A DNA stretch of 64,000 nucleotides from Candidatus Accumulibacter sp. 66-26 (GCA_001897745.1 MKUH01000012.1:103529-167528); one strand, 5' to 3'. Counted from the stretch's first letter, positions 1-9,974 are shown. Translations and numbers: made by a program. Notes: generated by a model from the letters alone, not told the origin.

Positions 1-482
1 GCCGTCGTCTTGCGGTGGATTTCCGGGTTGGCCGGATTCTCGAACTGCTGCGGAATGAAGTAGCGCGCGTCGCTCGCCGCCAGTTCCTCGGCGCGGCGGA
101 TGGCGCCGCCCATGCCGTCCGGTCCCGGCGTCAGGATCAGTTCGGCGCCGTAGGCTTTCAGCAGCAGGCGGCGCTCGCGGCTCATGGTTTCCGGCATGAC
201 GAAGGCGCACTTGATGCCGCGCGCGGCGCAGACCATGGCCAGACCGATGCCGGTGTTGCCCGAAGTCGGCTCGAGCACGATGGTATCCGGGCCGATCTTG
301 CCGGCCGCCTGCGCGGCGTCGATCATCGCCGCCGCGATGCGGTCCTTGACGCTGTGCGCCGGGTTGTAGAACTCGAGCTTGACGGCGATCGTGCCGTCGA
401 TGCCGGCGGACAGGCGGTTGAGCTTGACGAGCGGCGTGTTGCCGATCAGTTCGGTGACGTTGTTGGCGATATTGAGGGGCAT
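1..482 (-). CDS. cysK: Cysteine synthase A (5'-part only, runs off the window)
   Basis: Pyridoxal-phosphate enzyme that joins O-acetylserine and sulfide to make cysteine. The visible 160 residues begin [20 protein letters not shown] and contain the PLP lysine in NPAHSVKDR (K46). They also show the phosphate-binding SGNTG loop and the continuation [12 protein letters not shown] typical of CysK. The C-terminal half lies outside the window beyond base 1. The ATG at 480-482 follows an AGGAGG ribosome site about 9 bases upstream. It shares orientation with the downstream-lying ilvA but is separated from it by a probable terminator. The CysM paralogue is the main alternative; the GNTPLV and SVKDR context fits CysK better. 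Confidence 0.9.
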   Translation of the reverse strand, partial: MPLNIANNVTELIGNTPLVKLNRLSAGIDGTIAVKLEFYNPAHSVKDRIAAAMIDAAQAAGKIGPDTIVLEPTSGNTGIGLAMVCAARGIKCAFVMPETMSRERRLLLKAYGAELILTPGPDGMGGAIRRAEELAASDARYFIPQQFENPANPEIHRKTT

Positions 483-582
483 TTTTGGTTTTTCCTCCTG
501 CGTGGATGCGGATCCGATCTTCACTCGGGCCATGCGCTGAGTCTAGCCGCCATTGCCCCGCGCCATTAGAACCATTGCTTCC

Positions 583-611
583 AAAAATATAACGGCCGGC
601 GATTAGCCGGC
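583..611 (-). terminator. Probable terminator of ilvA
   Basis: Read on the minus strand, GCCGGC-taatc-GCCGGC (606-611 and 595-600) is followed by a T-rich tail at 583-590. A second GC-rich hairpin with a TTCG loop lies just upstream, between it and the ilvA stop. The arms are self-palindromic, so the fold is likely but not unique. Confidence 0.5.
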
Positions 612-638
612 GACCGGGCGGCCGAAGCCGGCCCGGCC

Positions 639-2150
639 TCAGGCCAGGAAGAGCTTGTAGGCCGGGTTCTGCGTCTCGTCCCAGTGCGCGTAGCCGAGGC
701 TCTTGAGGAAATCCTTAAACTCGCCCATCTCGGCCGGCGGCACCTGCATGCCGACCAGCACGCGGCCGTAGTCGGCGCCGTGGTTGCGGTAGTGGAAAAG
801 GCTGATGTTCCAGCCGGCGCTCATGCGGTTGAGGAAATTCATCAGCGCGCCAGGGCGCTCGGGAAACTCGAAGCGGTAGAGGATTTCGTTGGCGATCTGC
901 GGCGAGTGGCCGCCGACGAGGTGACGGACGTGGCCCTTGGCCATTTCGTCGTCGGTCAGGTCGAGCGTCGGGTAGCCGTGCTTCTCGAGCTGCTCGACGA
1001 GCTTCAGCGATTCGGCGCGGTGCGCGACCTGGACGCCGACGAAGATGTGCGCCTCGGCGCGGTCGTTGTAGCGGTAGTTGAACTCGGTGATGCTGCGCGC
1101 GCCGATCAGCGTGACGAATTTCTTGTAGCTGCCGGGCTGCTCGGGCAGCGTCACGGCGAGCACCGCCTCGCGCTGCTCGCCGATCTCGGCGCGCTCGGCG
1201 ACGAAGCGCAGGCGGTCGAAATTGGTGTTGGCGCCGGAGGCGATGGCGACCAGCGTCTTGTCCTTCAGCTTGTGCTGCGCGGCGTAGGCCTTGGCGCCGG
1301 CGATCGCCAGCGCGCCCGAGGGTTCGAGGATCGAGCGCGTGTCCTCGAAGACGTCCTTGATCGCGGCGCAGATCGCGTCGGTGTCGACGAGGATGACTTC
1401 GTCGAGCACGTCCTTGCAGACGCGGAAGGTTTCCTCGCCGACGAACTTGACCGCCGTGCCGTCGGCGAACAGGCCGACCTGATCGAGGCGCACGCGCTTG
1501 CCGGCGGCCAGCGAGCGCTTCATGGCGTCGGCGTCGTAGGTCTCGACGCCGACGATCTTCGTTTCCGGACGCAGGCGCTTGATGTAGGCGCCGACCCCGG
1601 CAGCCAGCCCGCCGCCGCCGATCGGCACGAACACGGCGTGGATGGGCTGCGGATGCTGGCGCAGGATTTCCATGCCGATGGTGCCCTGCCCGGCGATCAC
1701 CTCGGGATCGTCGAAGGGATGCACGAAGGTCAGCTTGTCCTTCTTCTCCAGTTCGAGCGCATGCGCATAGGCTTCGTCGTAGGACTCGCCGGCGAGCACG
1801 ACCTCGCCGCCGCGGCTCCTTACCGCCTGCACCTTGATCTGCGGCGTCGTCGTCGGCATCACGATGACGGCGCGGCAACCGATCTTCGCCGCCGACAGCG
1901 CGACGCCCTGCGCGTGGTTGCCGGCCGAGGCGCAGATCACGCCGCGCTTCCGCTTTTCCGGCGAGAGCTTGACGATCTTGTTGTAGGCGCCGCGCAGCTT
2001 GAAGGAGAACACCGGCTGCATGTCCTCGCGCTTGAGCAGCACGCGGTTGCCGATGCGCGCCGAAAGATTCGGCGCCGGATCGAGCGGCGACTCGACGGCC
2101 ACGTCGTAAACCTGCGCATTGAGGATTTTTTCGAGATAATCCGGGTGCAT
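639..2150 (-). CDS. ilvA: Threonine ammonia-lyase, biosynthetic long form
   Basis: Deaminates threonine to 2-oxobutanoate, the first step of isoleucine synthesis. The 503 residues match the long, feedback-regulated form. The N-terminal PLP domain (about 1-320) has lysine 51 in FSFKLRG, the SAGNHAQG motif and the glycine loop PIGGGGLAAG. Two ACT-like regulatory repeats follow at about 330-500 (LPEQPGSYKKF and FPERPGALMNF), where isoleucine and valine bind in this family. The ATG at 2150 is 51 bases from the divergent membrane-protein gene, so the two probably share a promoter region. The short catabolic form (TdcB) lacks these C-terminal repeats and is excluded by length. Confidence 0.96.
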   Translation of the reverse strand: MHPDYLEKILNAQVYDVAVESPLDPAPNLSARIGNRVLLKREDMQPVFSFKLRGAYNKIVKLSPEKRKRGVICASAGNHAQGVALSAAKIGCRAVIVMPTTTPQIKVQAVRSRGGEVVLAGESYDEAYAHALELEKKDKLTFVHPFDDPEVIAGQGTIGMEILRQHPQPIHAVFVPIGGGGLAAGVGAYIKRLRPETKIVGVETYDADAMKRSLAAGKRVRLDQVGLFADGTAVKFVGEETFRVCKDVLDEVILVDTDAICAAIKDVFEDTRSILEPSGALAIAGAKAYAAQHKLKDKTLVAIASGANTNFDRLRFVAERAEIGEQREAVLAVTLPEQPGSYKKFVTLIGARSITEFNYRYNDRAEAHIFVGVQVAHRAESLKLVEQLEKHGYPTLDLTDDEMAKGHVRHLVGGHSPQIANEILYRFEFPERPGALMNFLNRMSAGWNISLFHYRNHGADYGRVLVGMQVPPAEMGEFKDFLKSLGYAHWDETQNPAYKLFLA

Positions 2151-2201
2151 GGCGGCAAAATTTCTGTTCGGAAAACCGTCGATTCTAGCAGCAGAGCCGA
2201 C

Positions 2202-2642
2202 ATGGAATGGTTACACATCAGCGCGGAGACGGGGCTCTGGGGGCTTTTCCTGGCCAGCTTCCTGGCCGCGACGCTCCTCCCCGGCGGTTCGGAAGCCGTC
2301 CTCTTCGCCCTCCTTCGGCTGCACCCCGAGCAGTTCTGGCCGGCGCTCGCGCTGGCCACGCTGGGCAACACCCTGGGCGCCCTGACCTCCTACGCCTGCG
2401 GCCGCTGGCTGCCGAAATGGCAGCCGCGGGCGGACGGCGGGCAATCCGCGCACCTCGCACAGCTCGAGCGCGTCCGCCGCTGGGGCGCGCCGGCCCTCCT
2501 CCTCGCCTGGGCGCCGCTGATCGGCGACGCGCTGTGCGTCGCCGCCGGCTGGCTGCGCCTCGACTGGGTGCGCTGCACGCTGTTCATCGCGCTCGGCAAG
2601 TTCGCACGCTACTGGCTCGTCGCGCAGGCCGCCGGCGTCTGA
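2202..2642 (+). CDS. YqaA/DedA-type small inner-membrane protein
   Basis: A 146-residue hydrophobic protein. Its opening (WGLFLASFLAATLLPGGSEAVLF), the GNTLGALTSY segment and the WAPLIGDALCVAAGW segment fit the SNARE-associated/DedA superfamily, YqaA branch. These proteins have several membrane helices with a re-entrant loop; some members take part in envelope or lipid homeostasis. A much longer open frame continues upstream but overlaps ilvA on the other strand. The ATG at 2202 starts where the family begins. It is divergent from ilvA and precedes the pel operon in the same direction, about 200 bases apart, with no sign of a functional link to Pel. The exact substrate or role cannot be read from the sequence. 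Confidence 0.8.
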   Translation: MEWLHISAETGLWGLFLASFLAATLLPGGSEAVLFALLRLHPEQFWPALALATLGNTLGALTSYACGRWLPKWQPRADGGQSAHLAQLERVRRWGAPALLLAWAPLIGDALCVAAGWLRLDWVRCTLFIALGKFARYWLVAQAAGV

Positions 2643-2841
2643 AGCCGGCGCGGCCGCGCCGGCCGGCTGCGACCAGCCAGCAATTGTGAGCTTTCGTGAG
2701 TTTTCTCGTGGGATCGATCAATGGCGTTCGGTTAAAATTGCCGCCCCACGTCGTCGTCGACGGCAAGGCCTTCGGGCCCCGCGCGAAAACAACGGCACGC
2801 CGCAGCCTCTTCCCATCCGTCACCGCCTCCGGCTACCGCCC

Positions 2842-5628
2842 ATGAAACGCTGGCTGATCGCCGCCCTGCTCGCCTTCCACCTGCTGCCCGCGACGAGCGC
2901 GCCGGCAGAGCCGGCGGGCGCCCCGGCGGTGGCGCTGTTCTACGGCAGCGCGGCGCCGCTCGACGAGCTGAAGGCCTTCGACATCGCCGTCGTCGACCCC
3001 GACCACGGTTACGACCCCAAGCGCTTCCGCAAACCCTACAGCGAGCTCTACGCCTACGTCGCGGTCGGCGAGGCGCACCCGACGCGCGCCTACTTCCGCG
3101 ACATTCCGCCGGCGGCCCGGCTGACGACGAACCGCGACTGGGATTCGCTGGTCGTCGACCTCGCGCACCCGGCCTGGCCTGACTTCCTCGCCGAGCGCAT
3201 CGTCGCGCCGCTCTGGGCAAAGGGCTACCGCGGCTTCTTCCTCGACACCCTCGACTCCTACCGGCTGGCCGCCAAATTCGACGAGAACGCGCAGCAGGCC
3301 GGCCTCGTCGCCGCCATCGAAACGCTGCACCGGCGTTTCCCCGGCATCCGCCTGATCCTCAACCGCGGGTTCGAGGTCGTGCCGCAGGTGCGCGACAAGG
3401 TGCGGATGGTCGCCGCCGAATCGCTCTTTCGCGGCTGGGACGCCGGCAGGAAGCGTTACGTCGAGGTGGGCGCCGAAGACCGCGAATGGCTGCTCGGCCA
3501 GCTGCGCAAGGTGCGCGACGAATACGGCCTGCCGGTCCTCGCGATCGACTACGTCGCCCCGCAGGAGCGCGCCCTGACGCGCGCTACGGCCGAGCGCATC
3601 AAGGCGCTCGGCATCGTGCCCTGGGTCACCGACGCCGCCCTCGGCACGCTCGGCGTCGGCCTGCGCGAAGTGCAGCCGCGCCGGATCGCCATCTTCTATC
3701 ACCCGGGCGAAGCGCCGGCGCTCAACTACATCAACGCCCACCGCTTCCTCGAAATGCCGCTCAACCACCTCGGCTACATGGCGGAATACTTCGACGTGAA
3801 TCAGACGCCGCCGGCCGAACTGTCGCCGGCGCGCTATGCCGGCATCGTGTTCTGGCTGTCCGACCCCGCGGCCCACCCCCGCCAGGTCAGCGAGTGGGTG
3901 CACAAGCAGATCGCGCTCGGCACCCCGCTGCTGTTTCTCGGCCGCCTGCCCGGCGCGGACGACAACGCGGCCCTGAAGCGCCTCGGCCTCGCCCGCCAGC
4001 CGCTGCCGGCAAATGCCCGCCTGCAGGTCGCCGCGGCCGACCCGATATTCCGCGGCGAAGCGCCGCTGCGCCCGGACCGCCGCCAGATCGAGCCGCTGCG
4101 CATCGCCGGCGACGGCACGCCGCTCGTCGAAGTCGCCGACCAGAACGGCACGCGGCACGTCGCCGCGGCGCTGATGCCGTGGGGCGGCTTCGCCCTGGCG
4201 CCCTTCGTGCTGAGCGAGATCGCCGGCACCGAGCAGGCGCGCTGGCACCTCGATCCCTTCGCCGCCCTGAGCGCCATGCTGCGCCTGCCAACCATTCCGG
4301 TGCCCGACGTGACGACCGAGAACGGCCGCCGCCTCCTGCTCGCCCATATCGACGGCGACGGCTTCCCGTCGCGCGCCGAGCTCCCCGGAACGCCGCTCGC
4401 CGGTCGCGTGCTGCTCGACGCGATACTGGCCCGCTACCGGATACCGCACGCCGTCTCGGTGATCGAGGCGGAGATCGCGCCGCACGGACTGCACCCCAAG
4501 GACGCCGGCGAAATGGAAGAGATCGCCCGGCGCATGTTCCGGCTACCGCACGTCGAGGTGGCCAGCCACACCTTCTCGCACCCCTTCCGCTGGGACGTCG
4601 GCATCAAGCACGGCGTCTTCCAGGACAGCGACGCCGACGAGGCCTACCACCTCGCCGTCCCCGGCTACACGCTCGACCTGCAGCGCGAGATCGGCGGCTC
4701 GGTGGATTACATCAACCGGCACCTCGCGCCGCCGGGCAAGCCGGTGCAGATCCTGCTCTGGAGCGGCGACACCGCGCCCGGCGCCGAGGCGCTGCGTCTG
4801 ACGCAGGAGGCCGGCGTTCTCAACATGAACGGCGGCGACACGCAGATCACGCGCAGCAACCCCTCGCTGACCGCCGTCGCCCCGCTCGGCATCGCCAAGG
4901 GCGGCTACCGCCAGATCTACGCGCCAACCACCAACGAGAACATCTACACCAACCTGTGGCGCGGACCCTATTACGGTTTCCGGCGCGTCATCGAAACCTT
5001 CGAGATGACCGAAACCCCGCGGCGCCTCAAACCGATCGACATCTACTACCACGCCTATTCGGCGTCAAAGAAGGCCTCGCTCGACGCCCTGCACACGGTT
5101 TACCGCTGGGCGCTCGAACGCAGGACCTACGCGCTGTTCGCCTCGGAGTACATCCGCAAGGCCAACGATTTCTACGGCGTCGTGCTGGCGCGCGAGAGCG
5201 ACGGCTGGCGCGTGCGCGGCGACGGCGAACTGCGCACCCTGCGCGTCGCCGCCGCGCTCGGCCAACCCGATCCGGCGGCCTCCGGCGCGGTGGCCGGCTA
5301 CCTGGCGGGTACCGAGGGCAACTACGTGCATCTCGCCGGCGCCGACGCCCTGCTGCGCTTCGCCGCGCCGCCGACCTCGGTCCACCCGGCACAGCCCTTC
5401 CTGCGCGACGCCAACGCCCGCCTGAGCGACTGGCAGGCCGGCGACGGCAATCCGCGCTTCGCGCTGCGCGGCCACCTGCCGCTCGAATTTTCGCTGGCCG
5501 GCGCCGGCCGCTGCCGCGTCACCGCCAACGGCAAACCGCTCGCGCCGCAGCGCGCCGGCGACGACGTCCTGAACTTCCGCCTCAACGATGCTGCTGCAAC
5601 GATCGAGACTCACTGCCGCGACCGTTGA
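2842..5628 (+). CDS. pelA: Pel polysaccharide hydrolase/deacetylase PelA
   Basis: Periplasmic enzyme that deacetylates and trims the Pel exopolysaccharide during export. There are 928 residues against 948 in Pseudomonas aeruginosa. An N-terminal signal peptide (1-25) is followed by a TIM-barrel glycoside hydrolase domain (about 30-280) with GFFLDTLDSY at 131-140. E193 in AAESLF probably corresponds to the catalytic Glu218. A Rossmann-like middle domain leads to a CE-type deacetylase whose metal ligands are visible: D504 and D506 in HIDGDG, H576 and H580 in SHTFSH. The 72-residue spacing D504-H576 equals that of the Pseudomonas enzyme (D528-H600). A beta-rich C-terminal domain follows. The ATG at 2842 was chosen because it directly precedes the signal peptide. 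A TAAAAT at 2733-2738 may be the -10 box of the operon, without a good -35. The end overlaps pelB by 41 bases. Confidence 0.95.
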   Translation: MKRWLIAALLAFHLLPATSAPAEPAGAPAVALFYGSAAPLDELKAFDIAVVDPDHGYDPKRFRKPYSELYAYVAVGEAHPTRAYFRDIPPAARLTTNRDWDSLVVDLAHPAWPDFLAERIVAPLWAKGYRGFFLDTLDSYRLAAKFDENAQQAGLVAAIETLHRRFPGIRLILNRGFEVVPQVRDKVRMVAAESLFRGWDAGRKRYVEVGAEDREWLLGQLRKVRDEYGLPVLAIDYVAPQERALTRATAERIKALGIVPWVTDAALGTLGVGLREVQPRRIAIFYHPGEAPALNYINAHRFLEMPLNHLGYMAEYFDVNQTPPAELSPARYAGIVFWLSDPAAHPRQVSEWVHKQIALGTPLLFLGRLPGADDNAALKRLGLARQPLPANARLQVAAADPIFRGEAPLRPDRRQIEPLRIAGDGTPLVEVADQNGTRHVAAALMPWGGFALAPFVLSEIAGTEQARWHLDPFAALSAMLRLPTIPVPDVTTENGRRLLLAHIDGDGFPSRAELPGTPLAGRVLLDAILARYRIPHAVSVIEAEIAPHGLHPKDAGEMEEIARRMFRLPHVEVASHTFSHPFRWDVGIKHGVFQDSDADEAYHLAVPGYTLDLQREIGGSVDYINRHLAPPGKPVQILLWSGDTAPGAEALRLTQEAGVLNMNGGDTQITRSNPSLTAVAPLGIAKGGYRQIYAPTTNENIYTNLWRGPYYGFRRVIETFEMTETPRRLKPIDIYYHAYSASKKASLDALHTVYRWALERRTYALFASEYIRKANDFYGVVLARESDGWRVRGDGELRTLRVAAALGQPDPAASGAVAGYLAGTEGNYVHLAGADALLRFAAPPTSVHPAQPFLRDANARLSDWQAGDGNPRFALRGHLPLEFSLAGAGRCRVTANGKPLAPQRAGDDVLNFRLNDAAATIETHCRDR

Positions 5629-8600
5629 GCGCCCGCGTCTGGCGCCGCCCTGGTCGATCGCCCTGCTCGGGACGATGGTGCTCGCCGTGCTCGTCGCCAT
5701 CTACCCGCACGAGGCGCTGATCGAGCGCGTCCTCGCCGCGCCGCCCGGCGGCATCACCGAAGCCTATCTCGCCAACCTCCTGCGCACCGACCCGACGAAC
5801 CCGCAGCTGCGCGTCATGCTCGCCCGCAACCAGCTGCACGCCGGCCTCCACGAACGCGTCGCCACCACGCTGGCGCCGGCGCTCGCGGCGTCCGATCCGC
5901 AGCTGCGCCGCGAAGCGCTCTGGCTGCTCTGGCAGAGCGAAGAGGCGCGCTACCAGCGCCTGCCCGAAGACGCCCGCGAACGCCCGGCGCTGCGCCGGGC
6001 GCTGCGCGACAAGCTGGGCGAAATCGCGGCGCAGGCGTGGAACGAGAACATCCTCGCCGAGATCGCGCGCAAGGCCATCGAGTTCGGCGATACGCCGCTC
6101 GGCCTGCGCCTTTTCGACCAGCTGGCCGCCGCCGGCACGGGCCGCACCGACTTCTGGTACGCCGAAGCGGCGCAGGCGGCGCTCGGCGAAGGCGAATACC
6201 GCGCCGCCGCCGAGTTCTACCTGATCGCCCGCGAAAAGGCCGCGACCCTCGCCGAGCAGCGCCGTTACTTCCTCGCCGCGCTGCGCGCCATGCAGTCCGG
6301 CGACCGCGGCGCCGAAGCGCTGGAAATGGCCGAACGCGAAATCATCGAAGCACCGGAACTGGCCGACGACGGCGCCACGCTCGAACTGCTCGTGCGCCTC
6401 GCCCGCGCCGCACGGCGCCCCGACCTGGCCGACCGGTACGCGCGCCGCCTGCTGCGCCTCTCGCTGCGCGAACAGTGGCAGCGCGCGCAGCTGGCGCAGC
6501 GCGGCTTCGACGCCCGCCCGCAGCGCGTCGCGCTGGCGGGCGACGAAAAGGCGCAAGGCACGACAGGCACGCAAAGCGGAGGAAGGGCCGGCGCCGCGAC
6601 GCCCGGCGGCCCGCAACTGCCCTTCGACGACAAGATCTACACGCTCGGCTACGAGGCCTTCCTCGACAACCGCAAGCTCGAAGACGCCTGGCAGGTCGCC
6701 GCCGCGGCCGTCCGCCAGGCGCCCGACCATCTCGTCTGGCGCGAACGCCTGGCGCGCGTCGCCGAGTGGAGCGGCCGCCCGCAGGCCGGACTCGACAACT
6801 GGCTGTACATCGCCCGCGCGACGAACCGCGACGACGCCTGGCAGAACGTCCTGCGCCTCGCCCCCGGCCTGTTCGCCGACGAAGCGCTGCGCGCCGCACT
6901 GCAGTATCAGCTCGGGCGCCAACCGCAGGACGCCCGCCTGCTGCGCGAACTGGCCGCAACCTACGAGCGCCTCGGCGACCCGCAGGGCGGGCTGCGTTTC
7001 CTCGAAAGCGCCCTCGCGCGCAGCCGCCAGGACTGGATGCTCGAAACGATGGCCGAGCTGGCCGAGCGCGGCGGCGACGAAGAGCGCGCGCTGCGCTACT
7101 GGCAGCGCTTCCTCGCCGACGACGACGCCAGACTGACGCCGGCGCGCGCCGTGCGCGTCGCCACGCTGCTGCTGCTGCGCGGCCGGCCCGACGACGGGCT
7201 GGCCCTGCTCGAAAAGGCGCAGGCCGGCGCCGGCGCCGACGACATCGCCTTCTGGCGCCTGAACGCCGAACTCGCGCGCCTCGTCCAGAACGACCGCAGC
7301 GCGGTCGGCGCCTACCGGCGCATCGTCGGCCACGCCGATGCCGGCGCGGCCGACTACGACGCCCTCTACCAGCTGCTGCTCGACGACTACCCGCGCGAGG
7401 CGGCGCAGGTTGCCGCCGCCGCCTGGCGCCGTTTCCGGCAGCTGCCGCCGCTGGTGCAGGCGCTCACCCTGCACGCCGCCGGCGAGCGCTGGACGGAAAT
7501 GAGACAGCTCCTCGCCGAACCCGACGCCCGGCAGCTGGCCGCGCTGCGCCGGCGCGCCGACTTCCTGCAGCTGTCGGCGCAGTACCGGATGCAAGAAGGA
7601 CAGCCGGCGCTCGCCCGGCGCGACCTCGAAACGGCGCTGCAGATCGCGCCGGACGCGCCGGACGTGCAGCTCGCCCTGCTCTGGCTGCTGATCGACAGCG
7701 GCGACGGCGGCGCGCTGCGCAATGCGCTCGCCACCTGGGAGGGCGGCTGGCGCGACAACCCGGCGCTGCACGACGCGCTCGGCGCGGCCTACCTCGCCCT
7801 CTCGCTGCCCGACGTCGCCCTGCGCCGCTACTACACGCCGCGCCTCGCCGAACACCGCGACGACTTCCTGTGGCTGATGAACTACGCCGACGCACTCGAA
7901 CAGAATCAGGACAGCGACCGCGCCTGGCGCCTGCGCCAGCAGCTGCTGGCGCAGGAACGGCAGCGCACGGCGCGGCGCGAATGGCTCGCCGTGGCGCCCG
8001 ACGCCGGCGCCGAAGGCGCGCTGCAGCGCATCGCGCGCGCCCGTCTGAGCATCGTTCAACGCTCGGGCGAACACGGTTTCGCCGTGCTCCGCGAGTTGTT
8101 GCGCCTCGATCGCGACGGCGACCGCAAACTCTCGCCGGCGGCCAGGGACATCGCCCTCGGCTGGCTGCAGGAGCGCGCCGAATACGCCGCCGAGCGCGGC
8201 TGGCTGTGGCAGCAGTACGCCAGAACGGTGGCGCGCCCGCTGTGGGCCGAAGTCAGCCTGGCGCTCGCCGCCAACGACCGCGAAACCGCCGGCCAGCTGC
8301 TCGAACGCCACGGCGAGCGCCTGCCGCGCTACGACCGCATCAACGTCGCGCGCCTCGCCGACGACCTGCGGCTGGCGCAGAGCGACGCCTTCGACGCGCA
8401 GAGCGCGCAGCCCGCCGACGATCCCCTGCACCTGCAGCTGAGCGACGCCCTGCTCGCCCACTCCGACCAGATCGGCGGCGCCTTCGCCAACCGCGACGTC
8501 GGCAGCGTCGGCGAGCGCGAACGCGCCGCGCGCTGGCACCTGGCCCTCTCGCCGCGCCTCGCGCTCGACCTCGCGCTGGGCAGCATCGCGCGCAGCAACC

Positions 8601-9400
8601 GCGACGCCGCGGTGATCGGCAGCACGCCCGATGAAAGCTATCGCAGCGCCCGCCTCGCGTGGCGCCACGCCGACGGCGAGACGCGGCTCGGCGTCGAGCA
8701 GCGCAAGAGCTTCGCCAGCTACACGCCGCTGCTGCTCGAACACGAACAGCGCCTCGACGAACGCCTCGGCCTCTTCGGCGCGCTCGGCGTGCAGCAGGCG
8801 GCGAGCGAATCGACCGCGCTGCGCGTCGCCGGCATGAAGGACATCGCACGGATCGGGCTGCGCTACCGCCCGACGCAGCGCGACCAGATCGGCCTCGAAC
8901 ACGCCTGGTCGCGCTACGCGGTGCAGACCGGGACGCGCCTCGGCGACGGCCGCGTCTGGCAGGTCGAGGCGGCGCACGCCCTGCGCATCGAGCCGCGCGA
9001 CCTGGAAGCGAGCGCCTTCTGGTCGAGCCACCGCTACGACCGGCGCGACGGCGCCTTCGCCGCGTCCGACGCCGCCCTGCAGGCGCTGCTTCCGGCCGGC
9101 AGCGCGCCGGCCGACGTCGGCGGCGACTTCTTCCTGCCCGACGGTTTCCGCTACTACGGCCTCCGGCTATCCACCGACACCCGCTTCGAGCGCGAATACA
9201 CGCGCGCCTGGCGCCCCTACGCCAGCGTCGCCAAGACCTGGCACAGCAGCCTCGGCGCCGGCTACGACCTCGCCGCGGGGATCGCCGGCAACGTTTTCGG
9301 CGCCGACCACCTCGCCTTCGGCTGGAAGCTCGGCAAGGGCGGCGCCACCAGCGGCGGGCTGGTGCGCGAGATCGGCCTGACCTACCGCTTACACTATTGA
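5588..9400 (+). CDS. pelB: Pel export protein PelB (TPR scaffold plus outer-membrane barrel)
   Basis: Outer-membrane porin of the Pel secretion apparatus with a long periplasmic TPR scaffold that binds PelA and handles the polymer. The 1270 residues begin with a short cytoplasmic tail and one membrane helix (about 22-41). Arrays of alanine/leucine-rich TPR helices cover about 50-860. The last 400 residues show alternating hydrophobic/polar strands (for example TRLGVEQRKSF and DQIGLEHAWSRYAVQTG) and end in YRLHY, as expected for a beta barrel. It is somewhat longer than the Pseudomonas protein (1193 residues). The ATG at 5588 lies inside pelA, suggesting translational coupling. Codon use strongly favours GC third positions, which creates a spurious 1100-codon antisense frame. 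Confidence 0.93.
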   Translation: MLLQRSRLTAATVERPRLAPPWSIALLGTMVLAVLVAIYPHEALIERVLAAPPGGITEAYLANLLRTDPTNPQLRVMLARNQLHAGLHERVATTLAPALAASDPQLRREALWLLWQSEEARYQRLPEDARERPALRRALRDKLGEIAAQAWNENILAEIARKAIEFGDTPLGLRLFDQLAAAGTGRTDFWYAEAAQAALGEGEYRAAAEFYLIAREKAATLAEQRRYFLAALRAMQSGDRGAEALEMAEREIIEAPELADDGATLELLVRLARAARRPDLADRYARRLLRLSLREQWQRAQLAQRGFDARPQRVALAGDEKAQGTTGTQSGGRAGAATPGGPQLPFDDKIYTLGYEAFLDNRKLEDAWQVAAAAVRQAPDHLVWRERLARVAEWSGRPQAGLDNWLYIARATNRDDAWQNVLRLAPGLFADEALRAALQYQLGRQPQDARLLRELAATYERLGDPQGGLRFLESALARSRQDWMLETMAELAERGGDEERALRYWQRFLADDDARLTPARAVRVATLLLLRGRPDDGLALLEKAQAGAGADDIAFWRLNAELARLVQNDRSAVGAYRRIVGHADAGAADYDALYQLLLDDYPREAAQVAAAAWRRFRQLPPLVQALTLHAAGERWTEMRQLLAEPDARQLAALRRRADFLQLSAQYRMQEGQPALARRDLETALQIAPDAPDVQLALLWLLIDSGDGGALRNALATWEGGWRDNPALHDALGAAYLALSLPDVALRRYYTPRLAEHRDDFLWLMNYADALEQNQDSDRAWRLRQQLLAQERQRTARREWLAVAPDAGAEGALQRIARARLSIVQRSGEHGFAVLRELLRLDRDGDRKLSPAARDIALGWLQERAEYAAERGWLWQQYARTVARPLWAEVSLALAANDRETAGQLLERHGERLPRYDRINVARLADDLRLAQSDAFDAQSAQPADDPLHLQLSDALLAHSDQIGGAFANRDVGSVGERERAARWHLALSPRLALDLALGSIARSNRDAAVIGSTPDESYRSARLAWRHADGETRLGVEQRKSFASYTPLLLEHEQRLDERLGLFGALGVQQAASESTALRVAGMKDIARIGLRYRPTQRDQIGLEHAWSRYAVQTGTRLGDGRVWQVEAAHALRIEPRDLEASAFWSSHRYDRRDGAFAASDAALQALLPAGSAPADVGGDFFLPDGFRYYGLRLSTDTRFEREYTRAWRPYASVAKTWHSSLGAGYDLAAGIAGNVFGADHLAFGWKLGKGGATSGGLVREIGLTYRLHY

Positions 9401-9417
9401 CTCTTCGGGAGATATCC

Positions 9418-9954
9418 ATGAACGCGTTTTTCCTCCGCCTCGTCCTGCCGCTCGCCCTCGCCCTGCTCGCCGGCTGTTCGACGCTCGACCACAGCGCCGC
9501 CCCCGCCGTCGACGGCAAGGCGCTGTGGGTCGTGCTGCCCTTCGCCAACAACACGGAAACGCCGCTCGCCGGCAGCCGCGCCGAAGCAATCGCCGAAAGC
9601 CTGCTGCGCGCCCAGGGCATCGGCAAGCTGCGCCGCTACCCGGCGGCCCTGCAGCAGGACGCGCTCTTCGAACCGGGCGACCGCAAGCAGCTCGACGCCG
9701 GCCTCGCCTGGGCGCGCGAGGAAGGCGCCCGCTACGCGCTGACCGGCAGCGTCGACGAATGGCGCTACAAGGTCGGCGTCGACGGCGAGCCGGCGGTCGG
9801 CATCGCGCTCTCGATCGTCGACGTGGCGAGCGGCGAAACGCTGTGGAGCGGCGCCGGCGGCAAGAGCGGCTGGAGCCGCGAAGCGCTCTCCGCGGTCGCC
9901 CAGCAGCTGATGCGCAAGTTGATCGGCGCCGGCCTCGCCGCCCGCCAGAACTGA
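9418..9954 (+). CDS. pelC: Pel outer-membrane-associated lipoprotein PelC
   Basis: Lipoprotein that forms a dodecameric ring at the periplasmic face of the outer membrane and funnels Pel toward PelB. It has 178 residues; the family is about 172. The signal peptide ends in the lipobox LLAGC, with the lipidated cysteine at residue 20. It is followed by the globular domain with ALWVVLPFANNTETPLAG and the C-terminal segment LWSGAGGKSGWSRE. An in-frame stop separates it from pelB by 17 bases containing a GGGAGA-type ribosome site. The open frame extends upstream, but the ATG at 9418 gives a textbook lipoprotein signal. Confidence 0.93.
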   Translation: MNAFFLRLVLPLALALLAGCSTLDHSAAPAVDGKALWVVLPFANNTETPLAGSRAEAIAESLLRAQGIGKLRRYPAALQQDALFEPGDRKQLDAGLAWAREEGARYALTGSVDEWRYKVGVDGEPAVGIALSIVDVASGETLWSGAGGKSGWSREALSAVAQQLMRKLIGAGLAARQN

Positions 9955-9974
9955 GCGCCGCCGGGATTCGTCAC

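Noticed and set aside
684..2642. Long frame reading through the ilvA region into the YqaA-like gene
   Set aside because: Its first 500 codons are antisense to ilvA; only the part from 2202 resembles a real protein.
5582..9031. Open frame of about 1149 codons antisense to pelB
   Set aside because: High GC at third codon positions leaves the opposite strand nearly stop-free. The translation is Arg/Ala/Val-rich low-complexity sequence with no recognisable family, while pelB is clearly genuine.
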